A stretch of DNA of 64,000 bases from Taibaiella sp. (GCA_013815385.1 JACDGL010000013.1:36705-100704), one strand, 5' to 3'. Shown: positions 47,479 through 57,500, counted from the first letter of the stretch. Program-made: numbers and translations. Notes: generated by a model not told the origin, from the letters alone.

Positions 47479-48048
47479 ATGAGAAAGATTGTTCTGCTGG
47501 AACACGTTTCATTAGATGCTTATGTCGGCGGCCCTAATGGCGAAATGGATTGGATAAATCTGGACGAGGAGATGTTTGACCTGATAGGGCGCTTAACAGA
47601 TGAGGCTGATACTGCACTTTATGGCCGCAATACTTATGGCATGATGCAGGCCTACTGGCCGGGTGCTGCAGATAAGCCTGGCGCCACCAGGCATGATGTA
47701 CATCATAGCAGTTGGTACAATACAGTTACCAAGCTGGTAGTATCAGACACATTGCCGGAGCTTCAGGCTCCCGATGTGAGGATCATTCGCGGTAATAACC
47801 TTGTACCAGATATAAATGCTTATAAGAAGGCTGAAGGAAAAGATGTACTCCTGATAGGCAGCCCGTCTGTAGCGCGGGCATTAACGGCAAATGGGCTGAT
47901 AGATGATTATTGGCTCTTCATGAATCCTGTTATTCTGGGGGAAGGCATTACCATCTTCCCGCATCAGAAAGACCGACTCAGCCTGGTGCTTGCAGATAAG
48001 GTGCTATTCCCGTGCGGCGTTATAGGCCTGCACTACCACAAAAAATAG
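47479..48048 (+). CDS. Dihydrofolate-reductase-like (RibD C-terminal family) protein
   Basis: A 189-residue protein of the RibD C-terminal/DHFR-like family: MRKIVLLEHVSLDAYVGGPNGEMDW at the start, ADTALYGRNTYGMMQAYW, KLVVSDTLPE, LLIGSPSVARALTANGLIDDYWLFMNPVILGEG, all in the family's order. These are NADPH-dependent reductases of usually unknown substrate; it is not the essential folate enzyme. The gene stands alone with its own promoter. Shortly after the stop there is a perfect hairpin (TCGCAATA, GTA loop, TATTGCGA at 48082-48100) without a T-run. Confidence 0.85.
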   Translation: MRKIVLLEHVSLDAYVGGPNGEMDWINLDEEMFDLIGRLTDEADTALYGRNTYGMMQAYWPGAADKPGATRHDVHHSSWYNTVTKLVVSDTLPELQAPDVRIIRGNNLVPDINAYKKAEGKDVLLIGSPSVARALTANGLIDDYWLFMNPVILGEGITIFPHQKDRLSLVLADKVLFPCGVIGLHYHKK

Positions 48049-48247
48049 CAATGTGAATATCTTTATTTGCTTTCACCTCTTTCGCAATAGTATATTGCGA
48101 GCGGCAGGTGCATTAAGTTCTACTATATAACTTAATCTGCTGATTGCTTAAGTTTAGCAACTTTTCGTTCTAAGTAGGCGATTTGAGTTCTTTGAAATAT
48201 TGAATACATTACTAAGCTACCTAGAAGCCTCCATTAGCTAATCAGCT

Positions 48248-48267
48248 AATGAGCTAATTAGCTCATT
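48248..48267. repeat. Perfect 20-base palindrome
   Basis: AATGAGCTAATTAGCTCATT is its own reverse complement. It is preceded by two more AGCTAAT units. A run of A follows on the plus strand, so it is not a plus-strand terminator. Confidence 0.7.
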
Positions 48268-48420
48268 TAAAAAAACTTACCTTTTCTTGAAGTAAATGGA
48301 AGTAAAATTAACCCGGAATGGAAGTAAATCGGCGATTTCTTTACCTTTTTCGGCAGTAAATTACCATATTTATAAACGTAATAATAGCCACCATAAAGCA
48401 ATGTGGCCGGTACTATCCAC

Positions 48421-48456
48421 AAAAAGGTAAAGAACGCATCCATTCTTTACCTTTTT
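48421..48456 (-). terminator. Rho-independent terminator
   Basis: AAAAAGGTAAAGAA and TTCTTTACCTTTTT form perfect 14-base arms around an 8-base loop, 20 bases after the stop of the GlsB-type gene. Confidence 0.75.
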
Positions 48457-48475
48457 GCTGGGGAAATGAAGAAAG

Positions 48476-48727
48476 TTATAAAGCCCTGCGGATCAGTTTT
48501 ATGATCAGGGCCAGTAACAACGCACCTGCTGTTGCTGTTACGGTTTTATCGATCCAGATGTTTCCGGTGAAGCTGAGTTTTCTGCCAAAAAGCCGGTAGC
48601 CTATGTACCCGCCTGCTATACCAATAATAATGTCAAGCAGCAGACTGTCGTTCTCCGAACGCACAATAATGCTGGCGAGGTATCCGGCAATACCTCCAAT
48701 AAGACAGATGATAAGAATTTCAACCAT
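48476..48727 (-). CDS. GlsB/YeaQ/YmgE-family small membrane protein
   Basis: An 83-residue, very hydrophobic protein with three membrane segments: ILIICLIGGIAGYLASIIV, LLLDIIIGIAGGYIGYRLFG and ATAGALLLALIIKLI. The GGIAGYLAS and GIAGGYIG motifs are typical of this general-stress membrane family, often called transglycosylase-associated. Fourteen upstream codons form an alternative but unlikely start. Function is not known beyond stress association. Confidence 0.82.
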   Translation of the reverse strand: MVEILIICLIGGIAGYLASIIVRSENDSLLLDIIIGIAGGYIGYRLFGRKLSFTGNIWIDKTVTATAGALLLALIIKLIRRAL

Positions 48728-48868
48728 AGTTCTTTTTATTAATGGGGAAAAGATAAAACATATTATCAATAACTCACAACAGCTATTCTGTTTTTTATTT
48801 TAAATAAAAATTATGCCTGTGTAAACACACCATAATGAGGAGCAGCAGAAGAAAATTGCGAAGACAGA

Positions 48869-49642
48869 TTAAATGTGCTCCCACTTCTTTTCCAGCCAGT
48901 CTTTTACTTCTGTGTCTGTAAAGTCAAATTTTACCGGTACTACCGATGCATAGCCATCAGCAAGTGCCTGCACATCTGTATCATCGCTTTTGTCCATGTT
49001 CTTAAATTTGCCGGTCATCCAGTAGTAGTCTTTCCCGCGCGGGTCCACCCGGTGTTCAAACTGTTCTTCCCATTTGGCATAGGCCTGCCGGCATATTTTA
49101 ATGCCCTTGTACTCGGTAAAGCGCACAGGTATGTTCACATTCAGTAGCAGGTGCTTTGGCATCTTATCCGCCAGCATTTGCTGTGCTATGGTACGGGCCA
49201 CCTGCCCAGCCAGTGTAAAGTCGGCATCAAAACGGAAATCAAGCAGCGAGAAACCCGCAGACGGGATACCTTCTATCGCGGCTTCCATGGCGGCGCTCAT
49301 AGTACCTGAGTAAATGATATTAATAGAATGGTTAGCTCCGTGGTTAATGCCGCTCAGGCATATATCCGGTTTGCGGTGCAGCACTTTATCACGGGCCAGT
49401 TTTACGCAATCTACAGGCGTGCCACTGCACTGCCACGATTCTACACCATCAAATACAGCTACTTTATTGAGGCGCAATGGCTGACCTATTGTAATAGCAT
49501 GCCCCATGCCCGATTGTGGGCTATCTGGTGCTACTACTACTACACGGCCCAGGTCTTTTACAGCGTCCACCAGTGCTTTTATGCCCGGTGCGGTAATGCC
49601 GTCATCATTGGTAATAAGTATTACAGGTTGCTCCTCTGCCAT
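48869..49642 (-). CDS. surE: 5'/3'-nucleotidase SurE
   Basis: A metal-dependent survival-protein phosphatase acting on nucleoside monophosphates. Family landmarks are ILITNDDGITAPGI (metal-binding Asp pair), VVAPDSPQSGMGHAIT, CLSGINHGANHSINIIYSGT and MSAAMEAAIEGIPS. At 257 aa it is normal. It follows an ABC exporter permease gene by 12 bases on the same strand, so ATPase, permease and surE probably form one operon, though the functions have no obvious link. Confidence 0.94.
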   Translation of the reverse strand: MAEEQPVILITNDDGITAPGIKALVDAVKDLGRVVVVAPDSPQSGMGHAITIGQPLRLNKVAVFDGVESWQCSGTPVDCVKLARDKVLHRKPDICLSGINHGANHSINIIYSGTMSAAMEAAIEGIPSAGFSLLDFRFDADFTLAGQVARTIAQQMLADKMPKHLLLNVNIPVRFTEYKGIKICRQAYAKWEEQFEHRVDPRGKDYYWMTGKFKNMDKSDDTDVQALADGYASVVPVKFDFTDTEVKDWLEKKWEHI

Positions 49643-49654
49643 AGAAGGATAAAG

Positions 49655-50446
49655 TTACCAATCCCTTTTCAGCATCATCATGCGCCCTGCAAAATAATAC
49701 ACCAGGCACCACCCAATGGTAACATAAACATAAGAAGATAAGGAGGACTGTTGGGCATGCATCATATTCCTCATCATTTCGGTAAGTGGAAAGGGTAGTA
49801 GCTCATCACTGGCCTGCAGGGGTAAGTAATTTCCTGCTTTAGAACTGGTAATATAGTTAAGGCTGTGTTGCAATATAGCTTCAAGGATGATAGTGTAAAC
49901 CAGAAATAGGCCCATGCTTAGCCCGCTGCGTCGTAGTAGCAATGCCAGGAGCATAGCAAAGCCCATATAGTCCAGCGAGATCAGGAAAAAGTAACCAAAC
50001 TGTTCAGGCGCAGAGAATATATCGCCAAACGTACCAAGATTGCTCATGCCAAAACAGGCACCGATGATGATATAATATATAGTAGCAAGCACGCTGAATA
50101 ATACCACCATTAGCACCTTTGCATGATAGAATTGTAAGCGGCTCCAGCCGTCTATCACATTCTGTCGGTGTGTGCGAAAAGTAAACTCATTAGTGGTGAT
50201 AATAATTATCAGCATAGATAGGAACAGTACAAAGACACTGCCCCAGAACCCTACATTGCCCCAAACACCGGGAAAGGAATAAGCCCCGCCAAGAAGATTA
50301 GCCCCTGCACCCTTTGTGAAGTTGATGATACCCTTGCTTATTTCATAGTTCCATAAAGGCAACAGCACTATAAAGCAACCTATAAGTATCCAGAAGGTGC
50401 GGTAACTTTTTATTTTAAGCCATTCAACGCTTAGTAGGTCTTTCAT
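49655..50446 (-). CDS. ABC-2-type transporter permease
   Basis: A 263-residue membrane protein with about six hydrophobic segments (LIGCFIVLLPLWNY, VFVLFLSMLIIIITT, VLMVVLFSVLATIYYIIIG, YMGFAMLLALLL, MGLFLVYTIILEAIL, VYVTIGWCLVYYFAG). The pattern and the TNEFTFRTHRQNVIDGW loop are those of ABC-2 exporters. It lies two bases after the ATP-binding subunit gene, with which it must pair. Substrate unknown. Confidence 0.85.
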   Translation of the reverse strand: MKDLLSVEWLKIKSYRTFWILIGCFIVLLPLWNYEISKGIINFTKGAGANLLGGAYSFPGVWGNVGFWGSVFVLFLSMLIIIITTNEFTFRTHRQNVIDGWSRLQFYHAKVLMVVLFSVLATIYYIIIGACFGMSNLGTFGDIFSAPEQFGYFFLISLDYMGFAMLLALLLRRSGLSMGLFLVYTIILEAILQHSLNYITSSKAGNYLPLQASDELLPFPLTEMMRNMMHAQQSSLSSYVYVTIGWCLVYYFAGRMMMLKRDW

Positions 50447-50448
50447 AA

Positions 50449-51339
50449 TTATCCGTTAGTAAGCTCCATGAATTTAGTTTCCAGGCTCTTCTTTTTCAGC
50501 AACAGGTGCGATAGTACAATGCCATTATCAATACAGAACTGGTTTACGTGCTGGGCTTGTATGTTCTTCTGGCACGATAAAAGCAACATACTATTTGCCT
50601 GCCTCACATTCGTAATGCCTGCCATGCCCGTTATCACCCTGTTAAGTAACGCCATGTCTTCTGATTGTACTTCTATAATATCCTCGCTGTGCAATACATC
50701 ATTTACATCGCCACTCACCAGCAGCGTACCTTTTTTCAGTATGGCTACATGCGTGCAAACCTTTTCCACCTCATCGAGCAGGTGGCTGGCCATTATGACG
50801 GTAATGCCCTGGCTATTAAGTGCTTTGATGAGCTCCCTTATTTCTGCTATGCCTGCGGGGTCCAGTCCATTGGTAGGTTCATCCAATACCAGTATCCGCG
50901 GCGATCCTAAGAGGGCAGAGGCAATGGCAAGGCGCTGCTTCATACCCAGCGAGAAGGTTTGGAATTTGCTGTCTTTCCGTTCCAGCAGGTTTACTTGTTC
51001 CAGTACACGCAGCCGGTCGTCCATACCGCGGTGTTTAATTGCTGCCGCTATTTGCAGGTTATCTATTGCAGAAAGGTAGTGGTAAAAGTTAGGGGTCTCT
51101 AACAAAGCCCCGAGCTGGCGGCGGGCTTCATCGGGTTGCATATTCTCAAACCAGGAGTAGGTGCCGCTATCGGCTTTTAAAACGTCTAATGCGGTTCCTA
51201 ATAATGTGGTCTTACCGCTGCCGTTAGGTCCTAGTATCCCGAACACCGAACCCTCGGGTACCTCAAAGGAAACATTTTGCAACGCTTTGATACTTCCATA
51301 CGACTTGGAAATATTACTAATGGAAAGTACAGAGGCCAA
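50449..51339 (-). CDS. ABC transporter ATP-binding protein
   Basis: A 296-residue exporter ATPase. Walker A is GILGPNGSGKTT, the Q-loop follows in LGALLETPNF, the signature is FSLGMKQRLAIASALL, Walker B is ILVLDEPTNGLDP and the H-loop histidine is in IMASHLLDE. A C-terminal extension of about 80 residues carries a regulatory ACT-like fold, as in many ABC-2 exporters. No ATG is available at the right place; the first codon is TTG, followed by a normal N-terminus (ASVLSISNISKSYGS). It precedes its permease by two bases. Confidence 0.9.
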   Translation of the reverse strand: MASVLSISNISKSYGSIKALQNVSFEVPEGSVFGILGPNGSGKTTLLGTALDVLKADSGTYSWFENMQPDEARRQLGALLETPNFYHYLSAIDNLQIAAAIKHRGMDDRLRVLEQVNLLERKDSKFQTFSLGMKQRLAIASALLGSPRILVLDEPTNGLDPAGIAEIRELIKALNSQGITVIMASHLLDEVEKVCTHVAILKKGTLLVSGDVNDVLHSEDIIEVQSEDMALLNRVITGMAGITNVRQANSMLLLSCQKNIQAQHVNQFCIDNGIVLSHLLLKKKSLETKFMELTNG

Positions 51340-51424
51340 TGTGATGGAATTTTACTTAAAAGTAATAACCCTTATCCCAATCTGTATATCCTTTTTAAAA
51401 GGGTGTTGTTAAATTTCCTATCTC

Positions 51425-52246
51425 TTAGGAAACATATAGGTCTTTATATAGCTTTTGGGTTAGGTCTACCGCGTACTTATCAAAGTTGGTAACTCCAGCA
51501 TTTTTTAAGACATCTTCATCCAGAAATAAGTTGCCGGTGCATTCCTTTGCTGGTTGTAAGAGGATCTCAAGTGCTGCATCGGCCAGTATTTGCGGTGCAC
51601 GGCTTCGTTGTATCAGCTTATCGCCCCCTAGCAGGTTCTTTACGGCTGCGGTAGCTATAGTAGTAACCGGCCATAAGGAATTGGCAGCTATGCCATCTTT
51701 TTTAAACTCTGCTGCCCAGCCTATGCTCATCATACTCATGCTGAACTTAGTTAGGGTATAGGCAACAGACATAGCAAGCCATTTAGGCTCCATGTTAAGC
51801 GGAGGGGAGAGGGTAAGTATATGGGGATTAGCAGATTTTTTAAGGAACGGTACGCAATGCTTGGTAACCAGGAAGGTGCCGCGCACATTAATTGCCTGCA
51901 TCAGGTCGAACCGCTTCATATCTGTCTGCTCTGTGGTAGAGAGTGAAATGGCCGAAGCGTTATTGATAAGGCCATCGATGCCATCAAAAGTTGTTATCGC
52001 CTGCTGTACTGCATTGATCACCTGTTCTTCATCACGTATGTCACATTGTACTGCCAGTGCGTGCCCGCCCGCCTGCTGCACTTCCTCTGCTGCGCTATAT
52101 ATAGTACCTCCAAGGCGCGGGTCTTCTTCTACAGACTTTGCGGCAATAACAATATTAGCGCCTTCACTCGCCAGCTTTAATGCTATCGCCTTACCAATAC
52201 CACGACTGGCGCCTGTGATGAAGTATGTTTTACCCTGTAACCGCAT
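51425..52246 (-). CDS. Short-chain dehydrogenase/reductase (HSDL2-like)
   Basis: A 273-residue NAD(P)-dependent oxidoreductase. The N-terminal glycine-rich motif is FITGASRGIGKAIAL, NNASA forms the next block, and the catalytic pair is in AYTLTKFS (Tyr-x-x-x-Lys). The long insert before the catalytic block (LSPPLNMEPKWLA) and the GIAANSLWPVTTI stretch are typical of the hydroxysteroid dehydrogenase-like protein 2 group. Substrate unknown. A start three codons upstream would be TTG; the ATG at MRLQGKTYF is used. Confidence 0.88.
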   Translation of the reverse strand: MRLQGKTYFITGASRGIGKAIALKLASEGANIVIAAKSVEEDPRLGGTIYSAAEEVQQAGGHALAVQCDIRDEEQVINAVQQAITTFDGIDGLINNASAISLSTTEQTDMKRFDLMQAINVRGTFLVTKHCVPFLKKSANPHILTLSPPLNMEPKWLAMSVAYTLTKFSMSMMSIGWAAEFKKDGIAANSLWPVTTIATAAVKNLLGGDKLIQRSRAPQILADAALEILLQPAKECTGNLFLDEDVLKNAGVTNFDKYAVDLTQKLYKDLYVS

Positions 52247-52326
52247 ATGTATCAATTGAAGTTGTGCGTTATTATTATCTGACTAAAACATATTGTGGTC
52301 ATTATAAAAAGAATTAAAAATCCGGA

Positions 52327-52872
52327 TTAGGCAGCCGGCGACCCTTCTTTTATAAATTCCACACTCACATGTATTTTCACATCGTCGCTTACTACCAACC
52401 CGCCTGCTTCTGTTAATGCTGACCAATTCAATCCGAATTCTTTACGATTGATCTTGCCTGTAATTGTGAAGCCAGCCCGTATATATCCATAAGGATCTTT
52501 TAATGAGCCGCCATATTCCACATCTAATGTAATAGGATGAGTAGTGCTGCGCATGGTTACGTTGCCATGCAATTTATAATTTTCCTCATCTACTTTTTCC
52601 ATGCTGGTGCTTTCAAATTTAAGTTGGGGATGGTTAGTAGCATCAAAAAAATCAGGTGATTTCAGATGGTTGTCACGTTGTTCATTATTTGTTGAGATCG
52701 AATCAACATCTGCGGTAAAGGTAGCTTTTACAGTAGTCAGATCATCACCATCTGTTTCTACCGTAGCATCAAATTTAGAGAAACTACCGGTTACATTGGT
52801 GATCATCATGTGTCTTACTTTGAACTGCACTTCTGAGTGCGCAGCGTCCAGGTTCCATTTAGTGTTTGCCAT
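52327..52872 (-). CDS. YceI-family lipid-binding protein
   Basis: A 181-residue lipocalin-like protein that binds isoprenoid or other lipophilic molecules. The family pattern WNLDAAHSEVQFKVRHMMITNVTGSFSKFD at the start, the middle HLKSPDFFDATNHPQLKF and the DEVEY-type strands with IRAGFTITGKINRKEFGLNW are complete. No signal peptide is present, so this is a cytoplasmic form. It lies 18 bases downstream of a MarR-family regulator gene on the same strand, which probably controls it. Confidence 0.92.
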   Translation of the reverse strand: MANTKWNLDAAHSEVQFKVRHMMITNVTGSFSKFDATVETDGDDLTTVKATFTADVDSISTNNEQRDNHLKSPDFFDATNHPQLKFESTSMEKVDEENYKLHGNVTMRSTTHPITLDVEYGGSLKDPYGYIRAGFTITGKINRKEFGLNWSALTEAGGLVVSDDVKIHVSVEFIKEGSPAA

Positions 52873-52890
52873 GAGTGATTTTTTTTATGG

Positions 52891-53346
52891 TTAATCTTTT
52901 TGTCTTATTTTTTCGAGCAATTCATTAAGCTGTGCAGCCTCTTCATTTGTTACCCCTATAATAGAATTAGTAATTTCATCAGTAAGGGTAGTGGCTGTTA
53001 TAGTCTGCTGCATCCCTTTATCAGTAAGGGTTATCAGCGTTTCCCTCTTATCCTCTTTCGATACGGTCCTCTTCGCCAGTTTTTTTTCCACCAGCCGATC
53101 TATGATACGCGGCACGTTAGAGCTTTTTTCTATCATACGTGATGCAATATCCCGGACACACATTGGTTCCGGATGCTTCCCTTTTAAAATACGTAGCACA
53201 TTAAATTGCTCTGCAGTTAGGCCATTATCTTTTAATACAGTGCTGACATGGCTTTTGGCCCAATAGGCAGTGTACATTAAATTGATCATGGCCTTGTGCC
53301 TTTCGTCTGCGAAACGGGTACTTTTTATAGCATCTTCCAATTTCAT
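52891..53346 (-). CDS. MarR-family transcription regulator
   Basis: A 151-residue winged-helix regulator: the helical dimer arm (LMYTAYWAKSHVSTVLKDNGLTAEQFNVLRIL), then the DNA-binding part (MCVRDIASRMIEKSSNVPRIIDRLVEKKLAKR) and the wing (VSKEDKRETLITLTDKG). It is first in an operon with yceI. A perfect palindrome overlaps its promoter, so it probably represses its own operon and is released by a small ligand. The ATG is four bases after the -7 element, so the mRNA is predicted leaderless. Confidence 0.92.
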   Translation of the reverse strand: MKLEDAIKSTRFADERHKAMINLMYTAYWAKSHVSTVLKDNGLTAEQFNVLRILKGKHPEPMCVRDIASRMIEKSSNVPRIIDRLVEKKLAKRTVSKEDKRETLITLTDKGMQQTITATTLTDEITNSIIGVTNEEAAQLNELLEKIRQKD

Positions 53347-53350
53347 AAAG

Positions 53351-53369
53351 CAAATGTATGTATATACAT
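53351..53369 (-). promoter_or_regulatory. MarR operon promoter with overlapping operator palindrome
   Basis: TACATTTG (-7 element, 53351-53358 on the minus strand) ends four bases before the marR ATG. The perfect palindrome ATGTATATACAT (53358-53369) touches it on the upstream side, exactly where a repressor would block RNA polymerase. Confidence 0.55.
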
Positions 53370-53469
53370 CTAAATAATGAATAGTATTAAATTATAAGTA
53401 AATAGTTAATTGAATTTATTTGTTTAGTGACTATGGGTTAATGTAAAGTTAGTATTCGCGCCTCAATGC

Positions 53470-53515
53470 TTTTAAACAAAAAAGGAGCTATTAATAGCTC
53501 CTTTTTTGTTTAAAA
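53470..53515. terminator. Long bidirectional terminator
   Basis: Perfect 21-base arms (53470-53490 and 53495-53515) around a TTAA loop, with core GGAGCTA/TAGCTCC between A and T runs. It ends the PKD-protein/porP operon. Confidence 0.9.
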
Positions 53516-53522
53516 TATTACA

Positions 53523-54542
53523 TTAGAAACGGGGGCATAGATGCTTATCATCATAGCCACCCCACATTCCAGCTGCCATAAGGGTTATTTCAAATGCGCC
53601 ATGCATGTTCGTTACTGTACTTAGAGATGAGGTGTTTATATCGTAGCTGACAGTGAGCGAATTCTTTTTATAAGCTAGTTTTAATGTGGGTATCCAGGAA
53701 TCCTGGTAACGATAAAAAGCACCTACATACATAGAGAAGGGTGGTGTATTACTACTGGAAGGTTTTGTCCATCGGGCCATTACTCCGCCTATTATTTCGC
53801 GGTAGGGGCTTTGCAACACTACATTTGTATATACATTCAAGGCATATTCAGAGTTGATTTCGTAATCAACGCCTATGTTTCCATCCCACCTTATACCCAG
53901 GCTAGTTGATCCAGAAGTATAGAATGAGTTTTTTGGTGTGGTAATATGGTAAGCGGCTACTCCTATTACATAATTTATCTTATTATCTTGATCAAAACTG
54001 CTATTGAACGTTATACCCGCACCCAGATCCCAATAGCTACTTTTAGCGGTAGTAATATTTTCCCCTGTCGGTGCGCTGGGTACATAATTGCCCCCAATGT
54101 ACTGGTTATCAAAAGTCATTTTGGTAGGATCTACACTACGCTGTATATACCCTCCTGTGAAGCCAACTGATAAATAGGAACTATACTTGTCCTCAAGCGA
54201 TTTATTATAGTTAATGGCCGGATAAATGCCAGTGGTCTGGAAATTAATGCTTCCTGCCTTATCCACGTAACCCAATAGTCCAAAGCTTACATAGTCACTT
54301 ACACTATTTACCAGCACCTTGGTCTCCGCATCTATTAGCGAGGTTGTGAAGGGGGTACCTACGCTGCTCCACTGATTACGGTAAGTAAAGCCCACCCTGT
54401 AATCTTCATTGAATATTCCGGTCATTGCCGGATTATTCAAAATAGTGGTCTGATAAAATTGTGAAAAATGTATATCCTGAGCCTTTGATGAAGCACTCAC
54501 CAGGATGGATATTATAGATAATATTATTAAGGTCTTCCTCAT
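53523..54542 (-). CDS. PorP/SprF-family type IX secretion membrane protein
   Basis: A 339-residue outer-membrane protein with signal peptide (MRKTLIILSIISILVSASSKAQ) and the family start DIHFSQFYQTTILNNPAMTGIF, followed by YRVGFTYRNQWSSVGTPFTT and the beta-strand-rich body ending in LKLAYKKNSLTVSYDINTSSL. PorP/SprF proteins attach particular T9SS substrates to the surface. It lies ten bases after the stop of the giant PKD protein gene on the same strand, the usual pairing of a type B substrate with its own anchor. Confidence 0.92.
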   Translation of the reverse strand: MRKTLIILSIISILVSASSKAQDIHFSQFYQTTILNNPAMTGIFNEDYRVGFTYRNQWSSVGTPFTTSLIDAETKVLVNSVSDYVSFGLLGYVDKAGSINFQTTGIYPAINYNKSLEDKYSSYLSVGFTGGYIQRSVDPTKMTFDNQYIGGNYVPSAPTGENITTAKSSYWDLGAGITFNSSFDQDNKINYVIGVAAYHITTPKNSFYTSGSTSLGIRWDGNIGVDYEINSEYALNVYTNVVLQSPYREIIGGVMARWTKPSSSNTPPFSMYVGAFYRYQDSWIPTLKLAYKKNSLTVSYDINTSSLSTVTNMHGAFEITLMAAGMWGGYDDKHLCPRF

Positions 54543-54552
54543 ACTAATAGGT

Positions 54553-57500
54553 TTATCGGATCAATGAAATATCTCCCTTCCATGTTAAGGGTTCTCCCGT
54601 ATCGCAAATCGCATCTACCACATATACAAACACATCGGGATTTAAAGGTTTACCATTGAATGAACCATCCCATCCATTATTGCGTTCATTTACATTGAAG
54701 TTTTCTTTTTGGAACACTACTTGTCCCCAGCGATTGTAGATCCTAAACGATTTGATGATCTGTAGTCCTTTCCCACGCGGATAATAAATATCATTCTGCC
54801 CGTCATTATTAGGGGTAAAGGTATTGGGCATATATACCTGCGAGTGGTCACAGATAACAGTAATCATAACTCTGTTAGAATCCTGGCAACCGAAATCAGA
54901 ATATACCTTAATGGTATAGGTGGTGGTTCTCTTTGGAGCGGCTATGGGGTTTTCACAGCTATCACAACTAAGGCTTTGTGCGGGGTACCAAGCATATCTG
55001 CTTATGTGTGTACCAATAGCGTCCAAATTAATTGTATTACCAGCTATCATCGTCTGGTTAGGTCCGGCACTTACTGTGGGTCGCGGGTGTACTATGACAT
55101 TCACATATTGTGTATCAGGTATACAGCTACCCTGCTGTGCTATGGCTAGGTATATCAATGATGTATCAGGGTTGGCAATAGGGTCGGGGCTATGCGCATC
55201 TGTTAGTGCGTATGGTGGCACCCAGTTATATTTTGAAAAGTATCCGGCAGAATCATGGAACGATAACGATTCTCCCTGGCATATTTCACCACCGCCAGTT
55301 GCCTTGCTTGTTGTTTTGGTCTTAATAAATACTTCTACAGTATCTGTATTGGTGCAGCCATGTATATCAGTACCAACTACAACATACACAGTAGCAGCTG
55401 TAGGCGAAGCCTTAGGGTTAGTACAGCTATCACAATCAAGAGATGCCTTTGGCGACCATTTATAGCTTACACCGCCACTGGGCATAAGGGTAGCTGCATC
55501 ACTGACACAGATAGTGGTGTCTTGCCCCGCGTTGATAGTAGGAAGAGAATATACATTGAAGACCGAACGGAATGTATCGATACAGCCGGTGCTGGTGCTG
55601 CCAATAAGAATGATAGGATATGCGCCTGGGCCATGATAAGTATGAAATACTATTCCTGAAGTGCTGGTAGTACCATCATCAAATATCCAGTAGTGGCTGG
55701 TTATACGGGAATATGCGCCACTTGACGTGTCAAGAAATTCAAATGTACCGCTATCGCACGCAGGATGAGGAAAAAAGCTATATCCCGGATAAATACCGTC
55801 TACATGTATCGTATCAATACCTGCACTTTCAGAGCTGCATCCCGAATCATCTGTCATGATCACCTTTGGTAAAAATGCACCCGCTGTAGTATAGGTGTGG
55901 CTTGCTGTAGTGCTGTGACTGCGTAGTAGTACCCCATCCCCAAAATCATATATAAAACTGGGTACACGCGAAATATTGGCTGTAAATGAAACTGTGAGCG
56001 GTGCGCAGCCTGCCAGCGGCGTATAGGTAAGCACGCCTTTATATCCTAACAGATGAACCGTCTGGAAGGCCGTATCTGTACAACCAGCGGCGTTTTTTGC
56101 AACCAGCATCACGGTATACACACCAGCATTGACATACGTCCAGTTGGTGGAGTCAGTATAAGCTAGTGTAGCAGTTGGGTCACCGAAGTACCAGGTAATA
56201 CTAACAGCACCTACAGAGTGTGATTTAAAATGAACTATCAGAGGCGCACAGATCTTAAAGGAATCATCCATTGTAAAAGCAGCAGTGGGCTTACCTACTA
56301 CTGTTATACAGGCTGTAATGGTCATAGAATCCTTGCACCCTAATGTATCGGTAACAACCAGCTTTACATTATAGGTACCTAAAGCAGTGTACGCATGTGA
56401 TGGGAAAAATAAATTAGAGGTTTGGCCATCTCCAAAATCCCAATGAGACTTAAGGCCTATGCCCAGTGAGCTATTATAAAATACAACTGGTGCACCCTGG
56501 CACACTGCAGATGCGGCAGATCTGAAATTAGCTATTGGCTTGTGTGCATCTACATAGCCACTTTTGAAAATTGTATCTGTACAGCCAACCTTATCTTTTA
56601 CTGCCAGCGATACATAATATACTCCCGAGGTGGTGTATGTATATGCGGGTGTTACTGATCCGATGCTATAAAGGCTAAAGCCATAATCCCAGTAACGGCT
56701 TGTAATAGCAACACCTGGAATATCGGTGGTGCTATCTGTAAAATACACTGTAAGTGGTACACAACCGCTCAGCGGAGATCCCCTAAAAGCTGCCACCGGG
56801 TGTGCTACACCTATATAAGCGTATTTAGAGAAAGTATCCGTACAGCCACGGTCATCTTTTATAAACACTTTTACACTATGGTACCCTGTGGTGCGGAATG
56901 TATAGTTAATAGTAGCGGTGGTATCAATTATTGTGGTACCGTCAAACCTCCATATAAAAGGTGCGGCCACACTGCCACCCAGCAAAGTACCTGTAAATGT
57001 AACAGGGGTATTGATGCAAACAAGAGTGTCACTTGCTGTAAACTTCGCTATCGGATTTTCTACAAATACGGAATTAACACTGGTGTCTCTGCAACCCGTA
57101 GTACTATCATATACAATGAGCCGGACAGAGTAGGTACCAGTAGCTGCATAGGTATGTGTGGGGCTTGCTGTAGTAGACGTAGTAGCATCGCCAAAATTCC
57201 AGAGATACGATGTTCCGGTAAGCGAATGTTTTGATAAATTAGTAAAAATTATAGAAAATGCATTGCTACAATCAAAATTATAGTCAAAGCCTGCCCGTGG
57301 CAAATTGACATGTATATACCGGGTACGTGTAAAAGAATCAGGACAGCCATTATTATAGGCAATAAGTTTTACTGTGTAGGTACCTGAATCAGGGTATTTA
57401 TATACAGGGGATGTATCGACAGATCTGCTCCCGTTGCCAAAATCCCAGTTATAATCAGTTGCTCCTGTAGAAGTATTGGTAAAATGTACGTATTCATCTA

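Larger units (their letters stand above)
48049..48475. other. Gene-free stretch with palindrome and phased direct repeats
   Basis: No gene is seen in these 427 bases. From left to right they hold: a hairpin (48082-48100); an 8-base-period array of AGCTAAT-type units (48233-48266) that ends in a perfect 20-base palindrome (48248-48267); four direct copies of GAAGTAAA or GCAGTAAA (starts 48289, 48299, 48321, 48353, spacings 10, 22 and 32); and a terminator. The repeats could be a regulator-binding array or the remains of a small mobile element. Confidence 0.5.
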
